Source: Terriglobia bacterium
Lineage (GTDB): Bacteria > Acidobacteriota > Terriglobia > UBA7540
DNA length: 64,000 bases
NCBI GenBank assembly: GCA_030040995.1
Contig: JASHOS010000197.1
Location: 1-64,000 of the forward strand
Direction of reading: 5' to 3'
This document shows positions 35,381 to 43,166 of the stretch, one piece after another (positions within the stretch are counted from its first letter, which is position 1; every line of letters begins with the position of its first letter). The translations under genes and the position numbers were made by a program. The notes under the pieces are model-generated. The model was given only the letters and a program-made list of their open reading frames with translations, did not search any database and had not been told where the DNA came from.

Positions 35381-36304
35381 TTATTCTTCCGTCCGCCGCA
35401 GCCGGTCCATCAGCGCCACAATACCCTCGATGGCTTCGACCAGCCGCGGATTTTCAGCGACTACGCGTGCGGTCTTGGAGACAGGTGGCTCCGGGTTCTT
35501 CAGATCAAATTCCGCCGCCACCGAGTCGATGACGCCTCCGTCCACCGGTCTCCGCTGGTCGGCAAAAGCACTGATGAGAGCGTGCTCGCAGAGCAGGTTT
35601 ACGACTCTCGGAATCCCCTTAGAATACCGATGGATGCATTCAATCGCGTCCGGTGTGAAGACTGGAGACCCATCAGCCCCCGCGATTCGCAGCCTACTGG
35701 TGACGTACCCGCCGGTTTCCTCCCGGCTGAGCGGGTGCGTCTTGGCGCGCAGGGTGATGCGCTGGCGCAACTGCCGGAGGTCAGGCTTCTTCAGCTTCTC
35801 CTCGAGCTCCGGCTGCCCGGACAGGACGATCTGGAGAAGCTTCTCCGTATAAGTCTCAAGGTTTGTCAGCAGCCGGATCTCCTCCAGCACCGCCGAAGAA
35901 AGATTTTGCGCCTCGTCCACGATGAGGACGGCGGTTTCGCCGGTGCGGTAGCGCTCCAGCAGCCACTGGTTGAGGTGAATTAGGACCTTGCTCTTGGAGC
36001 GCGGATCGCCGGGAATTCCGAAATCCGCCATCATGAATTCAAAGAACTGATCTTCACTCAGACGGGAATTGAAAATGAACGCAGTGGAAAAGCCCCGGCC
36101 GCGCAGCCATTCGAGGAGCTTGTTGATCAGCGTCGTCTTGCCGGTTCCTACCTCGCCGGTGAGCAAGACAAAGCCTTTGCGAGTCTGAATCCCATACGTC
36201 AGACAGGACAGGGCTTCCTCGGTATGCGGCGTCGTAAACAGATAGCGCGGATCCGGATTAACGTTGAACGGATTCTCGCGCAGGCCAAAAAACTTCTTGT
36301 ACAT
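35381..36304 (-). CDS. XrtA-associated ExeA-like ATPase
   Basis: 307 residues. Starts MYKKFFGLRENPFNVNPDPR, the standard opening of ExeA/GspA-type AAA ATPases and of the XrtA-linked ATPase family. Walker A LTGEVGTGKTTL, Walker B AVLIVDEAQN and sensor LRQRITLRAKTHPLS are clear. No C-terminal peptidoglycan-binding domain is present. Probably energises or positions exopolysaccharide export; partner unknown. Confidence 0.9.
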   Translation of the reverse strand: MYKKFFGLRENPFNVNPDPRYLFTTPHTEEALSCLTYGIQTRKGFVLLTGEVGTGKTTLINKLLEWLRGRGFSTAFIFNSRLSEDQFFEFMMADFGIPGDPRSKSKVLIHLNQWLLERYRTGETAVLIVDEAQNLSSAVLEEIRLLTNLETYTEKLLQIVLSGQPELEEKLKKPDLRQLRQRITLRAKTHPLSREETGGYVTSRLRIAGADGSPVFTPDAIECIHRYSKGIPRVVNLLCEHALISAFADQRRPVDGGVIDSVAAEFDLKNPEPPVSKTARVVAENPRLVEAIEGIVALMDRLRRTEE

Positions 36305-36319
36305 ATCACCTTCCCGCGC

Positions 36320-37873
36320 TCATACAGCGGGCGTACTGGCGGCTTCGCGCGGCTTCTTCCCGTTTCCGCCAGAACCCTTCAAAGCCTTGGGAACCTTCTG
36401 GACTGCCGGGACCACCGCCAGGATGGGCAATCCGAGAAAGAACTCGATGTCGCGCTCATCACGCAGCGCCTTATCGCGCACCTCCAAAATCAACGCGATC
36501 CCCAGCCCGAGCACAAGCCCAACCAGAACCCCCCCACCCGCAAATCGCTCGTAATTCGGGAAGGACGGTTTGTTCGGCAAATCGGCGGGATCCAACGTTT
36601 CCATTTGTTCACCTTCTTGCTGCCGCTCGAGGCTGGTCGACATCTGCGATTCGTCTTCCTTAGCGAGGAGGCTATTGTAAAAGGTTAGCGCCGTTTGATA
36701 GTTCCGGGTGATGTCCTTGTACTGCTGCTCGACGGCGGGCGTCATTTTCAGCTTCGCTTGGTAGACGGCAATCTCACGCCGGAGCCTCGCCTGTTGCGTC
36801 TCGGCGTCCTGAGTGGCAAGGGCCAGCGAATGCAGCGAAGCTCTCAACTGAATAATCTGGGGGGGCTCGCCTTCTGCGCCAGGAGAAGGATTCATAGCTG
36901 CTTTTGCTCCGCCGTTTCTCTCGTCCGTTGCTTGCTGGGCGGCAATCTTAGCGCGCAACGCTGCGATTTGTTGCTTCGCCTCGATGACGTTCGGATACGT
37001 GTCTGTGTATTCCGTCTCAAGCGCCGCGAGATTGTCCTGAGCATGGGCCAACTGCTCCTGCAACGTTTGAGGGTTGCCGCCCGATCCAGATGCCTTCCAG
37101 GCCGTGAGCTGTTGAGTGAGAAGCGATTCCTGATACGTCTTTGATTCTTGGTAGCCCCTTAAGGTTTCGGACACCGAATTGAGCTGGTCACTCAGCGCCC
37201 TCAGTATCTGGACCGTGGACTGTTCCTGGTCGGGCAGAGCGCCGAAATACTGGCGCTGAAAGGCGGCAAGCTGCGCGTCCTGCGTCTCCAGCTTTTTCTT
37301 GGCATCGTCTAATTGCCCTTCGATAAAGTTTGCCGTCCCTTGGGCGCGCTCCGTTCCCAGTTGAAGGTTGGCATCGATCAACATGGAAGTAATCTGGCTG
37401 CAGACGGCCTGCGCCAGTTGGGGAGTCTCGGCGGTGAATTCGACCCTAAAGCCCGGGACCTGATTATTCTGGTCAGGTGCCGTTCCAGGCTGTTTCGAGA
37501 ACGCAACGGGCGTAACAATAATCGCATCCCGCATCCGCTCGACGAGTCCTTCCATGGAAACCTGGTTCCAGTCATTTTTGTAAAGCCCATATTGCTCGAT
37601 GATCGGCTCGAGCCGCGTCCGGCTGAGGATCTGCTCTTCCAGATGGGCCACTCTCGCCGTCAGGTCATTGCTAAAGATCGAAGGAACAATATTCGTCGGA
37701 ACCTTGGGTTCTTCTATAAGGATCATACTGGTGGATGTGTACTTGGGAGGCAGTTTTCGGGCCACCAAAAGCGCCACGACGGGACCCAAGATAAACGGAA
37801 TAATAATTAGCCAGCGCCGGCGCCGCAGCACCGTCCAATAATCTTCCAGAGTAAGTTGACGGCCACCCAGCAT
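36320..37873 (-). CDS. Wzz/GumC-type chain-length determinant
   Basis: 517 residues. N-terminal Wzz domain with the first membrane helix (WLIIIPFILGPVVALLVA), a long periplasmic coiled coil (about 150-400, heptads with many Gln/Ala), a Pro-rich motif (LPNKPSFPNYERF), and a second membrane helix (GVLVGLVLGLGIALILEV). Inner-membrane co-polymerase that sets polymer length and partners the tyrosine kinase. Fits the XrtA-locus chain-length family. Confidence 0.9.
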   Translation of the reverse strand: MLGGRQLTLEDYWTVLRRRRWLIIIPFILGPVVALLVARKLPPKYTSTSMILIEEPKVPTNIVPSIFSNDLTARVAHLEEQILSRTRLEPIIEQYGLYKNDWNQVSMEGLVERMRDAIIVTPVAFSKQPGTAPDQNNQVPGFRVEFTAETPQLAQAVCSQITSMLIDANLQLGTERAQGTANFIEGQLDDAKKKLETQDAQLAAFQRQYFGALPDQEQSTVQILRALSDQLNSVSETLRGYQESKTYQESLLTQQLTAWKASGSGGNPQTLQEQLAHAQDNLAALETEYTDTYPNVIEAKQQIAALRAKIAAQQATDERNGGAKAAMNPSPGAEGEPPQIIQLRASLHSLALATQDAETQQARLRREIAVYQAKLKMTPAVEQQYKDITRNYQTALTFYNSLLAKEDESQMSTSLERQQEGEQMETLDPADLPNKPSFPNYERFAGGGVLVGLVLGLGIALILEVRDKALRDERDIEFFLGLPILAVVPAVQKVPKALKGSGGNGKKPREAASTPAV

Positions 37874-37928
37874 ATCGTCTCCTTTTTTTCGTTCTCGGCG
37901 AGTATGAGTTCGAAGCGCCCTCTGTCCT

Positions 37929-39365
37929 CTAAAGCGCCACCGGGCGGGGCGTGAAAGTGAAACTTATTCCAAAAATTTGATTGGTCAGATCAGTAGCGCA
38001 GGCCTGAGTTACACAGGGACCCGAACTCACCGTTTGACGCTGGTATTCGTAGCCGAGGCGGAAGGAGAAATGCCGCCCTAGCGTGCGGTTTAAATCCAAA
38101 TTCCCGAACCAGTAACCGTAGTGCGGTGGCGTTCCTGAGCTGGCCGACGTGACGAAACCGGAATTTCTCGAATAACCCAAATCAGCGTTCATGATTAATC
38201 TTCGGGTCAACGGGCGATTCCAACTCCCGGAAAAGGTAGTTACCTCGCTGCCGTACACCACTCCGGCCCCGCCTGAGGAATACCGCCCCACAAAAATCGA
38301 TAAGGCGTTTTGGCGCCAGGCGTAACTGAACCCACCGGATCCGCTGAAATAAGTTCGATTAACGCTCGGGCCTGCCGCAGACCGCTGCGTAACCAACTCG
38401 GGCCCGCCGTAGGCCTGGAAGGCCAGCCGGCCCGTAATCTTGCGGCCATAGGTGAGGTCCAGCGTCTGGGAATTGAACGAAAGGTGGGAGCCAACATAGC
38501 CGAAACTCCCATAGTCATACATCACGCCTATGGTGTCCCGCGCCGTCAACATGTGGTTTAAACCCACAAGACCTACAATCTGGTTTCCGTCGATCAGGCC
38601 AGACGACGTGTTGCCGAATTGCAAAGTTCCGTATTCGCCCATGGCTGAGATCGATGTGTGCGCTGTCAGCTCATACTCCGCTTCTGCAATCGCCGCGTTG
38701 CTGTAAGCGCCGTAACCTGTCGTTAGAATTGATTCATTGGGCGCAAATGCCGGATTAATCTGGCCCATCCCGGAACCAAAATTCAGGCCTCCGAGTCCCG
38801 AGCCGAAACCGCCCAGCACGCCGAGGGCTCCAAATCCGGAACCCGCCTCCGGCAAATAGCTGAACGAATCCCCCAGGGTCAGCATTCCGCGCCGGAACTT
38901 AACTGAATCCATGAGGCTAAGCTCCTGGAAATCAGAGTCCTTCGTGAGAGCGGTGTTGTTGTCATAGATGAATCCTCCGCCCACATAACTGAGGCCAAAC
39001 TCGTTGCGCTCCCCGAGAGCCTTCAAGGTCAGGCCGCCCGTCGGCACAGTCACCGCCTCAAACTGGGTTGTGTATGCGCCCGCAGCTTCGGGATTCGTCT
39101 CTGCTACCTCACCTAGGGTTAGAACAGGTTGTAGAAAGCTGTGCATCTCCGGCAGTGACCCCAGGGTGAATAAGTATGCCCCCGCCAGGGGCTGCGTGTC
39201 AGGCTGCATCTGGGGTGCTGAGGACCCCTCGGAACCGCCAGTCACGCTTTGTGCCGGCGTTGAGGAGGAACCGCTCTGGGATGCTGAATCATCTTGCGCG
39301 TACGCGACTTGGCCCGCGACGAGCGCCAAGAGCGTGAGAACAAGAGCACTTCTTAGGATTCGCAC
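37929..39365 (-). CDS. Outer-membrane beta-barrel protein of the exopolysaccharide locus
   Basis: 478 residues from GTG with a signal peptide (MRILRSALVLTLLALVAGQV, cleaved after AYA). The mature part alternates short hydrophobic strands with Gly/Ser/Tyr turns and ends in a strand with terminal aromatic/hydrophobic residues (FGISFTFTPRPVAL), as in outer-membrane barrels. XrtA loci usually encode such a barrel beside the chain-length gene. Probably the outer-membrane channel or anchor for the polymer. Confidence 0.75.
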   Translation of the reverse strand: MRILRSALVLTLLALVAGQVAYAQDDSASQSGSSSTPAQSVTGGSEGSSAPQMQPDTQPLAGAYLFTLGSLPEMHSFLQPVLTLGEVAETNPEAAGAYTTQFEAVTVPTGGLTLKALGERNEFGLSYVGGGFIYDNNTALTKDSDFQELSLMDSVKFRRGMLTLGDSFSYLPEAGSGFGALGVLGGFGSGLGGLNFGSGMGQINPAFAPNESILTTGYGAYSNAAIAEAEYELTAHTSISAMGEYGTLQFGNTSSGLIDGNQIVGLVGLNHMLTARDTIGVMYDYGSFGYVGSHLSFNSQTLDLTYGRKITGRLAFQAYGGPELVTQRSAAGPSVNRTYFSGSGGFSYAWRQNALSIFVGRYSSGGAGVVYGSEVTTFSGSWNRPLTRRLIMNADLGYSRNSGFVTSASSGTPPHYGYWFGNLDLNRTLGRHFSFRLGYEYQRQTVSSGPCVTQACATDLTNQIFGISFTFTPRPVAL

Positions 39366-39404
39366 CTTGGTTTATCCCTTTCGTTTCTACAGTCGCGCCC
39401 CGTC

Positions 39405-40070
39405 TCACGGGACGATAATGGTATCGCCAGGCCTCAAATGAATGTTGTCTTTGAGGTCTCTGCCGTTAACTACGGCTTTGTAGTTGAAGGGGAACTTCTC
39501 CTGTTTTCCACTAACTGTGCGAAGAATATAAATCTTTTTGGTGTTGGCAAATTGGGAGAAGCCCCCTGCCGCAGAAAGCGCCTGAAGCGCCGTGAGTCCG
39601 GGCAGCAATGGAAAGACGCCAGCGTGCAGCACTTCACCGAGAACGTAGTATCTCTGGCTGTTGACCTCTGAAACGACCACCGTCACCACCGGGTCCTTCA
39701 CATATTGCTTCAGCCGTTGCTTAATTAAATCGGCAAGCTGCATCGCTGTGGACCCTGCCGCTTGTACGTCATTAATCAGAGGAAGAGAGATCTTTCCGTC
39801 TGGCCGTACCGGCAATCCCTTGAAGGAGAGGTCTGGTTGCTGCCACACGCTGATATCCAAAACATCAGCCGGCCGGATGATGTAGGCCGGACTCGCCGGA
39901 ATTACCGCGTTTCCGGGCAGAGATTCCCCTGAAAATGCACCTGAAGCGGCTTTAGATTTAGCGGTCTGCGCCGAGGCTAGAGAGGTGGCCGCCATCAGAG
40001 CGATTGAGGACAGGATCACCACGGCACTCACCCGTTTTCCCATTCCTGATTCTCTGGAAACGCCTTTCAT
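39405..40070 (-). CDS. Wza-like polysaccharide export protein
   Basis: 221 residues from ATG 40070, with GGAGGA 10 bases upstream and a 4-base overlap with the regulator gene; the open frame upstream is rejected. Signal peptide ends near ATSLASA. The export domain starts YIIRPADVLDISVWQQPDLS and continues PDGKISLPLINDVQAAG; a SLBB-type domain with VLGEVLHAGVFPLLPGLTAL follows. No lipobox Cys is seen, unlike E. coli Wza. Forms the periplasmic/outer-membrane export channel. Confidence 0.88.
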   Translation of the reverse strand: MKGVSRESGMGKRVSAVVILSSIALMAATSLASAQTAKSKAASGAFSGESLPGNAVIPASPAYIIRPADVLDISVWQQPDLSFKGLPVRPDGKISLPLINDVQAAGSTAMQLADLIKQRLKQYVKDPVVTVVVSEVNSQRYYVLGEVLHAGVFPLLPGLTALQALSAAGGFSQFANTKKIYILRTVSGKQEKFPFNYKAVVNGRDLKDNIHLRPGDTIIVP

Positions 40071-41041
40071 GGGGTATGTTCCTCCAAACGGATTTGCTTT
40101 AACTTGTAGAGCAAGGCCTTGTAACTGATCCGCAACTCCTCGGCGGCGCGTTTGCGGTTCCATCTGGTTTGCGACAGGGTTTTCAAAATGAGCTCGCGCT
40201 CGGCGCGGCGTGAGGCGGCGCGGGCCGCCTGCTTCAAAGAATACAAAGCAGGCTCCGGCTCACAACCGGCTGCCTTCCGGGGAGTCTCAATCAAGTCTTT
40301 CCACGCCAAGCCCCCATCCCCTACAGCGACAGCGCGCTTGACGGCATTCTCCAACTCGCGGACGTTACCTGGCCACGAATAATCGTTTAGCACCTGGACC
40401 AGGGCAGGGCTGAGATCGGGACGCGGACGCTCGAAAACCCTGGAATACTTGTCCAGAAAGAAATCGGCCAGAGGAACGATATCCTCTCTCCTCTGGCGCA
40501 ACGGGGGCAACCGCAAACAGACACCGCTGAGGCGATAGAAGAGATCGCGCCGGAATTGCCCGGTTCGCATAATCTGCTCCAAGTCCTGGCACGTTGTTGA
40601 AACCACATAAAGCCCTGGCTGAGAAGGGCTTGCACCGAAATCGATTCCAGAAAATGACTCGAGCAGCCTGGCTTGGCAAGGAAGGTCCAAGTCGGCCACC
40701 TCGTCAAGAAGAAGAGTACCTGGAATTGCATGCCCGTTCCTGCCTCTCTTTATCGGCAGCAGCCGGCCGAAATCTTCTGGGCTCAAGCTGGAGCAGCGCA
40801 CCTTAACCAACGGTCCATCCCGGTGCTTCGAAGCCTGGTGAATTGCCAGGGCAACAACCTCTTTGCCGGTGCCAGTTTCCCCGGATATTAAGACTGGAAT
40901 ATCCGTGGCGGCTATCTCGGCAATTACCGCCTCGATAGCCTTAACGGCTGAACTGACGCAAGGCGAAAGGAGAACAGCCGGCCGAGCTTCCCCGCTGGCT
41001 ACTATGACATCGTCTTTTTCCTTTACGTTCTTGAGCGACAT
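40067..41041 (-). CDS. Sigma-54 activator-type regulator lacking receiver and GAFTGA
   Basis: 324 residues from ATG 41041 (GAGGA upstream); GTG 41095 is an alternative. AAA+ domain with Walker A GETGTGKE (54-61), Walker B TLLLDEV (109-115), arginine-finger region FRRDLFYRLSG and the WPGNVRELENAVKRAV helix. A Fis-type helix-turn-helix ends the protein (RKRAAEELRISYKALLYKLK). There is no N-terminal receiver. The sigma-54 contact loop GAFTGA is missing: the text goes EDFGRLLPIKRGRNGHAIPG. It occupies the place of the PrsR regulator in XrtA loci but probably cannot activate sigma-54. Confidence 0.85.
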   Translation of the reverse strand: MSLKNVKEKDDVIVASGEARPAVLLSPCVSSAVKAIEAVIAEIAATDIPVLISGETGTGKEVVALAIHQASKHRDGPLVKVRCSSLSPEDFGRLLPIKRGRNGHAIPGTLLLDEVADLDLPCQARLLESFSGIDFGASPSQPGLYVVSTTCQDLEQIMRTGQFRRDLFYRLSGVCLRLPPLRQRREDIVPLADFFLDKYSRVFERPRPDLSPALVQVLNDYSWPGNVRELENAVKRAVAVGDGGLAWKDLIETPRKAAGCEPEPALYSLKQAARAASRRAERELILKTLSQTRWNRKRAAEELRISYKALLYKLKQIRLEEHTP

Positions 41042-41582
41042 CTGTCCGTCCTCGACCACCCGATTACCCGGCTGCACGCAGAAGTCCAATCCCACCGGCA
41101 GCTTGCCCGAGGCCGTTTTTATTGTTAATACATGGCCTTCTAATAAGATGCACCATCATGATAGCACTTCGGATGAAAAGCTAGCTTCAAGTGCGTCTCT
41201 GAAGTTCCCAAAAGTGGTAAAATTTTACCTTATCAGCTCCCTCGTCCGGTTGGCTCGTGGTCAGCCAATGAGGCCCGATAGGTCTCGTTGGAGGAGCAGA
41301 TTTTGGCGCCCAGCAAAGATGGCGGTTAGCTTTCTCTTAGCGATTCCTTTGCGCCATTCGTGCTAATGTACGCGAATGGGGGGCTTGCGGATAGGGCGGC
41401 GCCTAATTGGAAACGGAATTGCCCCAACCGTACCTGCACTATGAACAGAGTTGCCGAGGCAGGTATGGCTGAGGCTGCCGCTGATTTGCGCACGTGCCTC
41501 GGCCCGGCGCGTCGAGGGCGGCACGGCGTCATTGTTTTCCGGAAGAATGCAGGGCCGCACGACGTGGCTTTGAAAGCAGCCC
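41042..41582. promoter_or_regulatory. Divergent regulatory region of the exopolysaccharide locus
   Basis: Separates the minus-strand operon from xrtA. It holds a perfect 14-base palindrome (41216-41229), a TTGGCT/AGCCAA dyad (41250-41268), and a CCGAGGCA...TGCCTCGG stem from about 41453 to 41503 that could form in the xrtA leader. No convincing -35/-10 or -24/-12 pair was found by eye. Confidence 0.5.
41216..41229. promoter_or_regulatory. Perfect palindrome GGTAAAATTTTACC, candidate operator
   Basis: A 14-base perfect inverted repeat in the divergent region, about 175 bases from the regulator start and 350 from xrtA. Its AT core and symmetry suit a dimeric helix-turn-helix protein such as the Fis-type domain of the adjacent regulator. 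Only one copy was noticed. Confidence 0.4.
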
Positions 41583-42479
41583 ATGAGTGAATTTCAACAC
41601 CTGGATCTCTTGGATCAGGCACGGCCTGAAGCCTACGAATTGCGTAAATGGTTGTGGCCCGGGTTGGCATTGGCGGTGGTCCTCACCGTCCTTTACTGGC
41701 ATATCCTTCATCGCCTGGTCGAGCAATGGTGGAACGATCCGAATTTCTCACATGGCTTCTTTGTCCCTGCCTTTTCAGCCTTTTTGATTTGGAAAGACCG
41801 CCATCGGCTCGCTGAACTGCAGCCGGAGCCCTCGTGGACGGGTCTGGCCGTAATGATCTTTGGCGTGGGCACCTTAATTCTAGGTGTATTCGGAGCGGAA
41901 CTCTTTCTTTCCCGCTCCTCTCTCCTCTTTATTCTTGCCGGAGTGGTGATCTATTTCCAGGGATGGAAATATTTCCGGGCAGTTTTCTTTCCGTGGATTT
42001 TCTTGTTCTTCATGATTCCACCTCCCGATCTGATCCTGAATCGCGTCACCATTCCGCTGCAGTTTACCGCATCGGATGTGGCCACCTGGTTTCTGCGCCT
42101 CGTGGGGGTGCCGGTTCTGCAAAATGGCAACGTGATTCAGTTGCCGAACATGGCTCTTGACGTTGTGGAGGCTTGCAGCGGTATCCGGTCGTTGATTTCT
42201 CTGGGAGTTTTAGCGATCATTTACGGGTATCTGCTAGAGCCCCGGATTACGATAAGGATCTTGCTGGCGGCAGCGTCGGTTCCGATCGCAGTTCTGGCGA
42301 ACGGTCTGCGCATTATGGGAACGGGGATTACGGGCCTTTACTGGGATCCGAACAAGGCGCAAGGATTTTTCCACGAGTTCTCGGGCTGGGTGATTTTTGT
42401 TGTGTCTCTCATCACCCTGTACGTGATTCACAAAATCCTGCGCAACGTTTTCCGCCTTTTCGGGAGAGCCGGAGCATGA
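41583..42479 (+). CDS. xrtA: Exosortase A
   Basis: 298 residues, polytopic (about eight membrane segments). The transpeptidase triad is visible: Cys198 in VVEACSGIRSL, Arg243 in ANGLRIMG and His264 in GFFHEFSGW. Exosortases cut at PEP-CTERM sorting tails and attach the protein to a surface anchor. No protein in this window has a PEP-CTERM tail, so its substrates lie elsewhere. It overlaps epsI by 4 bases. Confidence 0.94.
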   Translation: MSEFQHLDLLDQARPEAYELRKWLWPGLALAVVLTVLYWHILHRLVEQWWNDPNFSHGFFVPAFSAFLIWKDRHRLAELQPEPSWTGLAVMIFGVGTLILGVFGAELFLSRSSLLFILAGVVIYFQGWKYFRAVFFPWIFLFFMIPPPDLILNRVTIPLQFTASDVATWFLRLVGVPVLQNGNVIQLPNMALDVVEACSGIRSLISLGVLAIIYGYLLEPRITIRILLAAASVPIAVLANGLRIMGTGITGLYWDPNKAQGFFHEFSGWVIFVVSLITLYVIHKILRNVFRLFGRAGA

Positions 42480-43129
42480 CCGCCTCAAGGCATCGCTGGG
42501 TACGAGGTCTTTGGCCCGTCCTGTTGCTTACGGCCGCAGCTTTTTTCATTCATGGCCATTCGCGGTCTGAGGTATTGCCTTCCCACGAGGCGCTCCGTGG
42601 CTTTCCGAACCAAGTCGGCGGCTGGAGCGGCATCCCGGTGATCATTCCGCAGGAAGACCTGAACGTCCTTGGGCCCGGCCATTTTCTTGAAAGACAGTAT
42701 AGCGATCCGGGAGACCCGGTGATCGACCTATTCATTGCTTATTTCCCGAAGCAAACAACGGGAGACACCATCCACTCGCCCAAGCACTGTTTGCCCGGAT
42801 CTGGCTGGACTCCGTTCTATTCCAAAATCATCCATGTACCCTGGAGACGCGGGAAAACGCTCAACGCGAATTTTTACGCGCTGGAATTAGGGTCCGACCG
42901 GGAAGTGGTGATTTACTGGTTTCAGGCGCACGGACGCACCGTGGCTAGCGAGTACTGGGCGAAATTCTATCTGGTCGCTGACTCGCTAAGGATGAACCGC
43001 ACCGACGGCGCCCTGGTTCGCGTTATAACACCTTTGGGAGGCGGGGAAACCCTCGCTAGCGGCGAGGATCGAGCCCTTTCATTCACAAAGATGATTCTGC
43101 CCATTTTGGGGAATTACATTCCGCGGTAG
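42476..43129 (+). CDS. epsI: EpsI family protein
   Basis: 217 residues from ATG 42476, overlapping the xrtA stop. One N-terminal membrane segment (LWPVLLLTAAAFFIHG), then the EpsI domain: RGFPNQVGGWSG, VIDLFIAYFPKQTTGDTIHS, PKHCLPGSGWTP and VIYWFQAHGRTVASEYWAKF. It is the usual partner of exosortase, sometimes fused to it. Exact role unproven; a periplasmic factor in polymer synthesis or sorting. Confidence 0.92.
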   Translation: MTASRHRWVRGLWPVLLLTAAAFFIHGHSRSEVLPSHEALRGFPNQVGGWSGIPVIIPQEDLNVLGPGHFLERQYSDPGDPVIDLFIAYFPKQTTGDTIHSPKHCLPGSGWTPFYSKIIHVPWRRGKTLNANFYALELGSDREVVIYWFQAHGRTVASEYWAKFYLVADSLRMNRTDGALVRVITPLGGGETLASGEDRALSFTKMILPILGNYIPR

Positions 43130-43166
43130 GATGCCAGTACACCCTTTGGGAAGGAGTAACCCAACA

